Part shown: piece after piece, positions 25,592 to 32,755 of the stretch
Layout of the letters: every line of letters starts with the position of its first letter
Position numbering within the stretch: position 1 is the first letter of the stretch
From: UMGS692 sp963653425
GTDB lineage: Bacteria; Bacillota; Clostridia; Christensenellales; CAG-314
Direction: 5' to 3'
Length of the DNA: 64,000 nucleotides
Assembly (NCBI GenBank): GCA_963653425.1
Contig: CAVJWC010000007.1
Coordinates: 1 to 64,000, forward strand
Made by a program: the position numbers and the translations under genes
Notes under the pieces: model-generated
Told to the model about the DNA's origin: nothing
The model's input: the letters and a program-made list of their open reading frames with translations, nothing else
The model's database searches: none

Positions 25592-25766
25592 TTACGGTTT
25601 GCGCCCGAAAGCCTTATAGTTCGGTTTATGACAGAAAGCCAAAGAAGTTCCGCAAAAAACATTTATGAAAAATCCGTCCGACTTTTCAATTAAGAAATGT
25701 TTTTCATAAACATAAGTTAAACTTTTGTGCAAATTTCAAAAAAACTTAAAAATCCGTTCGTTTTAG

Positions 25767-25795
25767 TTGCAAAAAAGTGTAAGATATGTTATAAT
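25767..25795 (+). promoter_or_regulatory. Promoter for the small lipoprotein gene
   Basis: TTGCAA (25767-25772), 17-bp spacer, TATAAT (25790-25795), 31 bp before the start codon. The 25592-25766 stretch before it contains an AT-rich imperfect inverted repeat (ATTTATGAAAAAT and ATGTTTTTCATAAAC). Confidence 0.85.
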
Positions 25796-25826
25796 CGTGG
25801 AAATCTTAAAAAGGAGGCTATTTCTT

Positions 25827-26165
25827 ATGAAGAAGACTATGGCGGTTGTCGGCGTCGTTGCTCTCGCAGCTGTTCTTTGTCTGGTTCTTGCAGGTTGCGC
25901 AGCCGTTCCCAACGGAAAATACGTTAACGGACTTTTGACCTACGAGTTCTCGGGTAATAAAGTAACCCTTAAGGTTGGCGGTAGCACGGTAAACGTTACT
26001 TTCAACGGTACTTATACCGTAAGCAAAGAAGGCGAAGAGGAAAAGATTACCTTTACGTTCGGCGAAGATGACGCTTCCAAGTATAACGGAACCTTCTCCT
26101 TCTCGCAGGATAAGAGTGCGGGAACCGTTACTATCGGCGGCGTTACTTACACCAAACAGAAATAA
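25827..26165 (+). CDS. Small predicted lipoprotein
   Basis: 112 residues. The signal ends in the lipobox LAGC with C24 lipidated. The mature 88 residues form a beta-rich domain (KYVNGLLTYEFSGNKVTLKV, TFNGTYTVSK, GTFSFSQDKSAGTVTIGG), the kind of short sheet domain seen in many Clostridia surface lipoproteins. No function can be given. AAGGAGG at 25811-25817 fixes the start; an open frame upstream to 25767 is not translated because it overlaps the promoter. A terminator follows. Confidence 0.88.
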   Translation: MKKTMAVVGVVALAAVLCLVLAGCAAVPNGKYVNGLLTYEFSGNKVTLKVGGSTVNVTFNGTYTVSKEGEEEKITFTFGEDDASKYNGTFSFSQDKSAGTVTIGGVTYTKQK

Positions 26166-26210
26166 GACGTTGCGTTCTTTATCGGAATGCAAAGCGAAGC
26201 TTAAACAACG

Positions 26211-26239
26211 AAAAACCGGGCGCAAAGCTCGGTTTTTTT
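26211..26239 (+). terminator. Terminator after the small lipoprotein gene
   Basis: AAAAACCGGGC and GCTCGGTTTTTTT pair around a short loop, with T run. A GCGTTCTTTATC fragment of the dispersed repeat lies just upstream at 26171. Confidence 0.85.
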
Positions 26240-26369
26240 AGTTTCGCAGGAATCGGATTTCGGATTGCCGAAATCGTTTTTACCCGTTTAGTTGCAGGAA
26301 TCTGCGTTTACAGCCGACCGATTTACGCCCGTAAATTCGGGGTAACGAACGGAATGCCGAGGTGAAATT

Positions 26370-27269
26370 ATGAAAACCGAGAGAATGTTCAGATGTCTTT
26401 TGCTTATGCTGGGAGGAAAGAAACTCACTTCCGCGGAACTTGCGCGCGAATTGGACGTATCGCGGAGATCCGTTCAGAGGTACGTGGAATCGCTCGAAGA
26501 CGCGGGATTTCCCGTGGTTAAAACGCTCGGAATAAACGGCGGATACAGTCTGCCTTCCGACTTTCCCGTAAGAGGAGCTTTTTTCGACGCTTGGGAATAC
26601 GGTAAGCTTTCGGAATGTATTTCAGCGGGCAGAATTCCCGAAGCGGACAAGAAAAAGCTTATAAACAAGATAGCTTCCATTTCCGAAGAAAGCCGTGAAA
26701 CCCGCTCGGACGAGATGTTTTTCGGCGATGAAAAGGACTCGGAGGAAATCGTCGAAGTTATAGGCAGAGCGGTTAAGGAAAACCGACTGACAGAAATAAC
26801 TTACGTTGGACGAGAGGGTAAAAGTTCGCGGAGAACCGTAGAACCGCATTGTCTTTTTTATCGGGACGGAATAAGATACGTTTACGCTTTTTGCCGTGAA
26901 AGAGAGGAGTTCAGAACCTTTAAGATAGGAAGAATCTGCGAAGCCCTTCTGCTCGGAGAGTTTTTCGAAAAGAAAGACTTTCTTCTCGAAACGGATATAA
27001 GTTTGCGTCCGTCGGGAAGCGAAAAGGTTTCGGATATTACCTTCTTTATCGAAGAAGGCGTATACGACGACGTGGCTTCTAAAATAGGCGAAGACAAGAT
27101 AACGCCCTGCGGAAAAAGGTATCTCGCGCATTCGTCCGAGCTTATCGACAAGGCGCTTATAAGGCTTTTTCTCTATCTCGGAAAGGACGCGGAGATAATT
27201 CAGCCGTTGACGCTGAAAACCGCCGTTGCCAAGGAAGCCGACGAAATCGCGACTAAGTTCCGCAGTTGA
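26370..27269 (+). CDS. WYL-domain transcriptional regulator
   Basis: 299-residue DNA-binding protein. An N-terminal winged HTH (about 1-60: KKLTSAELARELDVSRRSVQRYV) is followed by a WYL domain (about 130-200: ITYVGREG, TVEPHCLFYRDGIRYVYAFC, FRTFKIGRI) and a C-terminal extension domain. WYL proteins sense ligands, often nucleic acids or nucleotides, and regulate transcription. It is a solitary gene, so its target is unknown. The start follows GGTG at 26361. Confidence 0.88.
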   Translation: MKTERMFRCLLLMLGGKKLTSAELARELDVSRRSVQRYVESLEDAGFPVVKTLGINGGYSLPSDFPVRGAFFDAWEYGKLSECISAGRIPEADKKKLINKIASISEESRETRSDEMFFGDEKDSEEIVEVIGRAVKENRLTEITYVGREGKSSRRTVEPHCLFYRDGIRYVYAFCREREEFRTFKIGRICEALLLGEFFEKKDFLLETDISLRPSGSEKVSDITFFIEEGVYDDVASKIGEDKITPCGKRYLAHSSELIDKALIRLFLYLGKDAEIIQPLTLKTAVAKEADEIATKFRS

Positions 27270-27327
27270 TTTTCATAAAATAAAGCGATTTCTTATATAA
27301 AAATCGCGGAAATCTTTATAAAAAGCT

Positions 27328-27355
27328 TTGTTTTTTATCGTTTTGAGGTTATAAT
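27328..27355 (+). promoter_or_regulatory. Possible promoter for the 69-residue protein gene
   Basis: TTGTTT (27328-27333), 16-bp spacer, TATAAT (27350-27355), about 120 bp before the start. The leader has imperfect repeats of CGGAAA with ACCGGGTTCGG/ACCGAGTCCGG. Confidence 0.55.
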
Positions 27356-27474
27356 CGGAAAAGAACCCCGGGTTAATTTAATTCGGAAAGGAATTAAAGT
27401 CAACCGAGTCCGGAAAAAGAATCCGAAACTCACCGGGTTCGGAAAAATAAAGTCCACTAAAAGGAGGCAGAATG

Positions 27475-27684
27475 ATGGATAACGAAAAGAAGACCGTTAA
27501 AACGACGGAAGTTAAATTCACGGAAATCAGACGACAGCCCGAAGAGAAAAAAGAAGGCGAAACCAAAACGCCTCGCAAATGCGGACGTCGCTTCGTAGTG
27601 AAGCCCGACGAACCCGTTTATACTCTTCCCGTTATGCCGCCCGACTACGACGAAAAGACGAGAGTCAAACCCGTAGAAAAATAG
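27475..27684 (+). CDS. Small hypothetical protein
   Basis: 69 residues, highly charged and Lys/Glu/Pro-rich, probably disordered. It ends VMPPDYDEKTRVKPVEK. I recognise no family. It is considered real because of a perfect AAGGAGG (27461-27467) at good spacing to the ATG at 27475, an upstream promoter and a terminator at 27790. The adjacent ATG at 27472 is an alternative start. Confidence 0.65.
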   Translation: MDNEKKTVKTTEVKFTEIRRQPEEKKEGETKTPRKCGRRFVVKPDEPVYTLPVMPPDYDEKTRVKPVEK

Positions 27685-27789
27685 AATGACCAATTAACGG
27701 GGTTTCGTCGGTATTGCGACGTTTTTGACGTAATCGGCGATTTATGGGAAAGTTCGGTTAAAAATGAGTTAATCGTTTTTTTATAAATT

Positions 27790-27818
27790 AAAAGGAGCGC
27801 AGACGGCGTTCCTTTTTT
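27790..27818 (+). terminator. Terminator
   Basis: AAAAGGAGCG and CGTTCCTTTTTT pair around a short loop, with T run. Confidence 0.8.
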
Positions 27819-27844
27819 AAGAAGCCGTTGCGACTTAAAAAGAC

Positions 27845-27873
27845 TTGATTTTCATATCGTTTTATAGTATAAT
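27845..27873 (+). promoter_or_regulatory. Promoter for the DUF1538-PII operon
   Basis: TTGATT (27845-27850), 17-bp spacer, TATAAT (27868-27873), about 128 bp before the GTG start. Confidence 0.8.
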
Positions 27874-28000
27874 ATAAAATGAGGATTTGTTCAGGAGTTC
27901 GGACAGAATAAAAAGAGAGACTCTGTAAAAGAGGCGACGTTTTTTTGCTTTGTGTTACCGTATCCTAAGGAAAACCGAAAGTCTGTGTCGGAGGTGCGGA

Positions 28001-29545
28001 GTGCTTAAACGAAACAAAAAAACATTTATCCACGTCAACAGATCGATCGTATCGGAAAAGATGAAAGAGTCTTTTACGTCGATTATGCCCGTAACCGCAA
28101 TAATTCTTTTGCTTTGTTTTACGGTCGTTCCCGTGGAATCGGGCGCGTTTCTCGCGTTTATCGTAGGAGCCGTCCTTCTTATCGTAGGAATGGGACTGTT
28201 CTCTATGGGCGCGGATACGGCTATGACGCCTATAGGTCAGTACATAGGCTCGACCGCTATAAGGAAACGAAAGATCTGGCTTTTGGTTCTGCTTTGTTTC
28301 GTAGTGGGCGTTCTTATTACCATTTCCGAACCCGACCTTCACGTTCTTGCGACGCAGGTCAGCGAAATCCCTAAAGTCTGGCTTATCGGCGGAGTTGCTC
28401 TGGGCGTAGGAATCTTTCTTGCGATAGCCTGCCTCAGAATAGTCTTTTCGATAAAGTTCTCCTATCTGCTTCTGGGCTTTTACGCGGCGATATTCATAGC
28501 GATATTCTTCATTCCGAGAGATTTCGTCGCAATAGCTTTCGACGCGGGCGGAGTTACCACGGGACCTATAAGCGTTCCGTTTATAATCGCCATCGGTACC
28601 GGTATCGCTTCCATGAGAAACGATAAAAACGCGGACAGCGACAGCTTCGGTCTTACGGCTTTGTGTTCGATAGGTCCCATAGCCGCGGTTCTGCTTCTCG
28701 GTCTGGTATTCAAACCCAGCGGAGGCGAATATATCGCTCCCGAAACGGTAATAGCCGCAGATTCGAAAGAACTTATAAGAATATATCTCAAAGCCATTCC
28801 CGAATATATGAAGGAAGTCGGTATCGCGCTTCTGCCGATAATCGTTTTCTTCAATATCTGTAAGTTCTTCGGCGCAAAACAAACCAAAGAAGAATTCGTC
28901 AAGATTCTTATCGGTATAGTTTACACCTACGTAGGTCTGGTTTTGTTCCTCGTGGGCATAAACGTAGGTTTCCTTCCGATAGGTACTCTTATAGGAAAGA
29001 CTTTCGGTTCCATGGAAGCAAGCTGGGTTATCGTTCCGATAGGAATGCTCATAGGTTTCTTCATAATAGCCGCCGAACCTGCCGTTCCCATTCTTACCAA
29101 ACAGGTACACGAAGTAACGGGCGGTGCGGTTCCTCAGAAAGCTTTGAGAGTCAGCCTTATGATAGGTATGGCTATATCGGTGGGACTTGCGCTTCTCAGA
29201 ATTCTTTTCAGAATTCCCATTCTGTATTTCCTGATTCCCGGATACGCGATAGCTTTAACGCTCTCCTTCTTCGTTCCCGATATATTCACGGCAATAGCCT
29301 TCGACGCGGGCGGAGTCGCTTCGGGCGCAATGACGGCAAGCTTCCTGCTCCCTATGGGAATAGGTCTTTGTACGGCGGTGGGCGGCGACGTAACCACGGA
29401 AGGTTTCGGAATGGTGGCAATGGTAGCAATGACTCCGCTTATCACCATTCAGCTTCTCGGTCTGTATTCCAAGATCAAACGAGGCAGACTGTTCAAGCGT
29501 AAAGGCGAAGACGCGGTATCGGATTCCGACGACATCTTAAGCTGA
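28001..29545 (+). CDS. DUF1538 integral membrane protein (duplicated)
   Basis: 514-residue polytopic membrane protein made of two DUF1538 halves. Each half has the same two motifs: SEPDLHVLATQVSEI and then AIAFDAGGVTTG (D181) in the first, AEPAVPILTKQVHEV and AIAFDAGGVASG (D435) in the second. The spacing of about 254 residues shows an internal duplication, as in many transporters. The transported substrate is unknown. GTG at 28001 was chosen because GGAGG sits 6 bp before it; the open frame runs back to 27950. A PII-like gene follows by 24 bp, so this is probably a PII-regulated transporter. Confidence 0.85.
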   Translation: MLKRNKKTFIHVNRSIVSEKMKESFTSIMPVTAIILLLCFTVVPVESGAFLAFIVGAVLLIVGMGLFSMGADTAMTPIGQYIGSTAIRKRKIWLLVLLCFVVGVLITISEPDLHVLATQVSEIPKVWLIGGVALGVGIFLAIACLRIVFSIKFSYLLLGFYAAIFIAIFFIPRDFVAIAFDAGGVTTGPISVPFIIAIGTGIASMRNDKNADSDSFGLTALCSIGPIAAVLLLGLVFKPSGGEYIAPETVIAADSKELIRIYLKAIPEYMKEVGIALLPIIVFFNICKFFGAKQTKEEFVKILIGIVYTYVGLVLFLVGINVGFLPIGTLIGKTFGSMEASWVIVPIGMLIGFFIIAAEPAVPILTKQVHEVTGGAVPQKALRVSLMIGMAISVGLALLRILFRIPILYFLIPGYAIALTLSFFVPDIFTAIAFDAGGVASGAMTASFLLPMGIGLCTAVGGDVTTEGFGMVAMVAMTPLITIQLLGLYSKIKRGRLFKRKGEDAVSDSDDILS

Positions 29546-29569
29546 GGCAGATATATAGAGGTTAAATAT

Positions 29570-30259
29570 ATGTTAGGTCTGAAATATCTCATAACTATAA
29601 CGCTGAGGGAAAACACCGAACAGTACATCGACTTTTTCCACAGACACAACGTCAATACCGTTCTCAGCGTTTACTGCAACGGTACGGCAACCGACAAAAT
29701 GCTGGGCTACCTGGGCCTTGAAAGAACCGAGAAAATTATGTTCAAGTACGTCGTCAACGATTCGGCTGTTCAGGATATAATCCGCGGACAACTCCACGAA
29801 ATGAACATCGCCGCTTCGGGTAACGGTATAACCGTGGTAGTCCCTTTGAGCGGACTGGGCGGAACGGTAGCACTTAATCATTTTACGGGAAATAAGTCCG
29901 TCAATAAGGAGGTTGGCAGTATGACTGCGCAGGGAAACGATTGTAAATACGCTCTTATAATAACCATAGTAAACAGAGGAGGCTCCGATCTCGTTATGAA
30001 CGCCGCGCGCGAAAAGGGCGCAAGAGGCGGAACCATAGTCAAAGCTATGGGAACGGGCGCCGAAATAGCTAAATTCTTCGGCGTATCTATTCCCGACGAA
30101 AAAGAACTCGTGTATATAGTTACGTCGCACGCCGACCGCGACGGCATAATGAAAGCCATTATGGAAAAAGCGGGCGTGAACAGCGAAGCGCACGGAATAG
30201 TTTTCGCTCTCCCCGTGGAAAGCGTTATAGGTCTTCAAAGCCTTGCGGACGTCGAGTAA
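29570..30259 (+). CDS. Tandem PII-like regulatory protein
   Basis: 229 residues containing two consecutive PII-like ferredoxin folds. The halves (about 1-100 and 125-225) align: YLITITLRENTEQYIDFF with YALIITIVNRGGSDLVMN, then KMLGYLGLERTEKIMF with EIAKFFGVSIPDEKELV, then a shared ending GITVVVPLSGLGG and GIVFALPVESVIG. Canonical PII uridylylation and T-loop residues are not evident. PII proteins sense nucleotides or metabolites and often gate transporters, so control of the neighbouring DUF1538 protein is inferred. A GAGG site is weak. A 30-bp repeat array starts in its last codons. Confidence 0.82.
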   Translation: MLGLKYLITITLRENTEQYIDFFHRHNVNTVLSVYCNGTATDKMLGYLGLERTEKIMFKYVVNDSAVQDIIRGQLHEMNIAASGNGITVVVPLSGLGGTVALNHFTGNKSVNKEVGSMTAQGNDCKYALIITIVNRGGSDLVMNAAREKGARGGTIVKAMGTGAEIAKFFGVSIPDEKELVYIVTSHADRDGIMKAIMEKAGVNSEAHGIVFALPVESVIGLQSLADVE

Positions 30260-30370
30260 CTTTGCGCAGGACGATTTTACGTCGAGTAACTTTACGCCAA
30301 GTGATTTTACTTTAAGTAACTTTACGTCGCGTAGTTTTTCGCGCGGGTAACTTAACCGTGCGAGCAGTTT
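30251..30370 (+). repeat. Four tandem 30-bp repeats over the PII gene stop
   Basis: Units at 30251-30280, 30281-30310, 30311-30340 and 30341-30370 share GTCGAGTAACTTTACGC. The first two differ at only a few positions, the last is most diverged. The first unit contains the stop codon of the upstream gene. Confidence 0.85.
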
Positions 30371-30383
30371 GTAATTGATTTTT

Positions 30384-30412
30384 GGCGGACTTCGTTTGAG
30401 GTTCGCCTTTTT
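30384..30412 (+). terminator. Terminator of the DUF1538-PII operon
   Basis: GGCGGAC and GTTCGCC arms, then TTTTT. Confidence 0.75.
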
Positions 30413-30563
30413 AATAGGCTTCTTTCGGGAAGTCCGTTTTTTCAGAGGTTTCGTACGAGGATTGCTTTTTTGAAATTCTTTCTCCCGGAAGAGAAACAGT
30501 CGGGCGTTTTTGAGAGTTTTTTGCGGAATAAAGAGGCTGTCCGAATCGGAAAGGCGTAATTGC

Positions 30564-30592
30564 TTGACAAAAGAACGCGGTTGCGGTAAAAT
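30564..30592 (+). promoter_or_regulatory. glyS promoter
   Basis: TTGACA (30564-30569), 17-bp spacer, TAAAAT (30587-30592), 32 bp before the start. The leader is too short for a T-box. Confidence 0.85.
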
Positions 30593-30623
30593 CAAGCGGT
30601 AAACCTAAGGAGGTAAGCGATAA

Positions 30624-32006
30624 ATGACAGTTACTATGGATAAAATAGTCAATCTCTCTAAAGGCAGAGGTTTTATATACGCAGGAAGCGAAATTTACGG
30701 CGGTCTTGCAAATACGTGGGACTACGGTCCTCTCGGCGTAGAGCTTCTCAACAACGTAAAGCGCGTATGGTGGAAAAAGTTCGTTCAGGAATCGCCCTAT
30801 AACGTAGGCGTGGACTGCGCCATTCTTATGAATCCCAAGACTTGGGAAGCTTCGGGACACATCAAAAAGGCAACCGATCCTCTGATGGATTGCAGAGGCT
30901 GTAAAACCCGTCAGAGAGCCGATACTCTCATAGAAAAATACTGCGCCGAAAAAGGTATAGATTTCACTCCGTCGGGAAAAACCGACAAGGAACTCGAAGC
31001 CTTTATCGCCGAACATAAAATTCCCTGTCCCGAATGCGGAAAGTGCGACTGGACGGGTATCAGACAGTTCAATATAATGTTCAAGACTTTCCAGGGCGTT
31101 ACCGAAGATTCGACGGCGACCATTTATCTTCGCCCCGAAACGGCTCAGGGTATTTTCGTTAATTTCAAGAACGTTCAGAGAACGTCGAGAAAGAAAGTTC
31201 CTTTCGGTATAGCTCAGATAGGTAAGTCTTTCAGAAACGAAATCACCCCCGGTAACTTTATTTTCAGAACGAGAGAGTTCGAACAGATGGAACTTGAATT
31301 CTTCTGCAAACCCGGCACCGACCTCGAATGGTTCGATTACTGGAAGAACTTCTGTAAGAACTGGCTCGAAACGCTTGGCATAAAGGACGAAAATCTCAGA
31401 TTGCGCGACCACGACGCAAAAGAACTCTGCCACTATTCCAAAGCTACCACCGACTTCGAATTCAACTTCCCCTTCGGTTGGGGCGAACTCTGGGGTATTG
31501 CCGACAGAACCGACTACGACCTTAAATGCCATCAGACGGTTTCCGGTCAGCCTATGGATTACACCGATCCCGTCACCAACGAAAAGTACATTCCTTATTG
31601 TATAGAACCGTCGCTCGGCGTGGGCAGAGTGGCTCTTGCCTTCCTTTGCAACGCTTATACCGAAGAAGAAGTAGGCGATAACGACACGAGAGTCGTACTG
31701 AAACTTCATCCCGCGCTTGCTCCCGTAAAGGCAGCCGTTCTTCCTTTAAGCAAAAAGCTCAACGCCAAAGCCGAAGAAATCCACGCTATGCTCTCCAAGT
31801 ATTTCGTGACCGAATTCGACGACGCCGGCAGTATAGGCAAGCGTTACCGCAGATTCGACGAAATCGGTACGCCCTACTGCATAACGGTAGACTTCGACAC
31901 GGAAAACGACGGTTGCGTTACCGTCCGCGACAGAGATACCATGCAACAGGAAAGAATTCCCGTCGATTCTCTTAAATCCTGGCTTTCCGAAAAACTTGAC
32001 TTTTAA
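30624..32006 (+). CDS. glyS: Glycyl-tRNA synthetase (alpha2 type)
   Basis: 460-residue class II synthetase of the dimeric alpha2 type found in Gram-positives, archaea and eukaryotes, not the alpha2beta2 glyQS type. The family motifs RGFIYAGSEIYGGLANTWDYGP, RPETAQGIFVNF (motif 2 region), FRNEITPGNFIFRTREFEQME and PSLGVGRVALAFL (motif 3) are clear. A C-terminal anticodon-binding domain starts near KLHPALAPVKAAVLP. AAGGAGG at 30607-30613 precedes the ATG. It is monocistronic, ending at a strong terminator. Confidence 0.97.
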   Translation: MTVTMDKIVNLSKGRGFIYAGSEIYGGLANTWDYGPLGVELLNNVKRVWWKKFVQESPYNVGVDCAILMNPKTWEASGHIKKATDPLMDCRGCKTRQRADTLIEKYCAEKGIDFTPSGKTDKELEAFIAEHKIPCPECGKCDWTGIRQFNIMFKTFQGVTEDSTATIYLRPETAQGIFVNFKNVQRTSRKKVPFGIAQIGKSFRNEITPGNFIFRTREFEQMELEFFCKPGTDLEWFDYWKNFCKNWLETLGIKDENLRLRDHDAKELCHYSKATTDFEFNFPFGWGELWGIADRTDYDLKCHQTVSGQPMDYTDPVTNEKYIPYCIEPSLGVGRVALAFLCNAYTEEEVGDNDTRVVLKLHPALAPVKAAVLPLSKKLNAKAEEIHAMLSKYFVTEFDDAGSIGKRYRRFDEIGTPYCITVDFDTENDGCVTVRDRDTMQQERIPVDSLKSWLSEKLDF

Positions 32007-32185
32007 TCAGACGCAGGAAAGTTCAATCTCAAAGCAGGGAAAGTCTGAAATTAAGCGAGAGTCCTATTTCAAAGAGAGAAACCTGACTTCAACGCAGGGC
32101 GGTTCGGTTAAACCCGTAAGCTTGGTTTCAGCGTAAGGCTGTCCGGTTTCCGGGCAGAGAGATCTCTTTTAAGACCGACTCATAT

Positions 32186-32215
32186 CCGCGCGGAGCAAAA
32201 TCCGCGCGGTTTTTT
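32186..32215 (+). terminator. glyS terminator
   Basis: Two CCGCGCGG arms (32186-32193, 32202-32209) around AGCAAAAT, then six T. Confidence 0.9.
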
Positions 32216-32398
32216 CAGGCTTATTTTATTCTTATAGTTTTATACAGCGATAAGGTTTTATCTGATTTCAGAGCCGAATATAGGCGGAATTTCCCTATTT
32301 TAGAGGAAAAATAAGGTAATTTTTTCAGTTTTTTGATGGAAAGTTGCTTTGTACGAAAAATATTTTGACATAATTCAATGTTTTTTGCGTTTATTTCT

Positions 32399-32427
32399 TT
32401 GACACAACAAAGTTTATGGGTTATAAT
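32399..32427 (+). promoter_or_regulatory. Perfect-consensus promoter of the repeat lipoprotein
   Basis: TTGACA (32399-32404), 17-bp spacer, TATAAT (32422-32427). The 32216-32398 stretch before it is AT-rich with no gene seen. Confidence 0.9.
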
Positions 32428-32755
32428 AGTGTAAAGGTGTAAGTGTCGACAGTGGTTGTCACGCCCTGAACTGCAAACGGAGCTTCGTTCGTTGCCCTAA
32501 GGAACGGAGATCCGCCGGTCCGACGGTCGTTATGTCCGAAAGAAGGTTTTTGTGTCAGGAAGTCTTTTCCGCGGAGTATCCGAGCGGCGCGGCTTTGCCG
32601 TGTTTCGGAGCAAGCCGAAGCTACGGCGGCGCGGACGCGCAGAACTCTTTTTATGGCAGGAAACGAAGCGCCGCGTTTTCGGGCGAATTACTGTAACGCT
32701 TTTCCAATTTTATCAAATAATGGTTAGGGCCCATTAAAAAATTCAGGAGGAAACA
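32428..32755 (+). promoter_or_regulatory. GC-rich 330-nt leader of the repeat lipoprotein
   Basis: Long untranslated region, more GC-rich than its surroundings, with many complementary words (for example GGCGCGGC...GCGGCGCGGACG, CGGAGCTTCGTTCG...GGAACGGAG). A 61-codon open frame at 32552 has no ribosome-binding site and is not called. It may be a regulatory or stabilising RNA structure; I recognise no known class. Confidence 0.5.

Noticed and set aside
28020..28035. DnaA-box-like TTTATCCACGT
   Set aside because: A single imperfect match inside a coding region; no cluster and no dnaA, so not an origin.
32552..32737. 61-codon ORF in the long leader of the repeat lipoprotein
   Set aside because: No Shine-Dalgarno, Arg-rich composition from GC-rich structure, and it ends before the true start.
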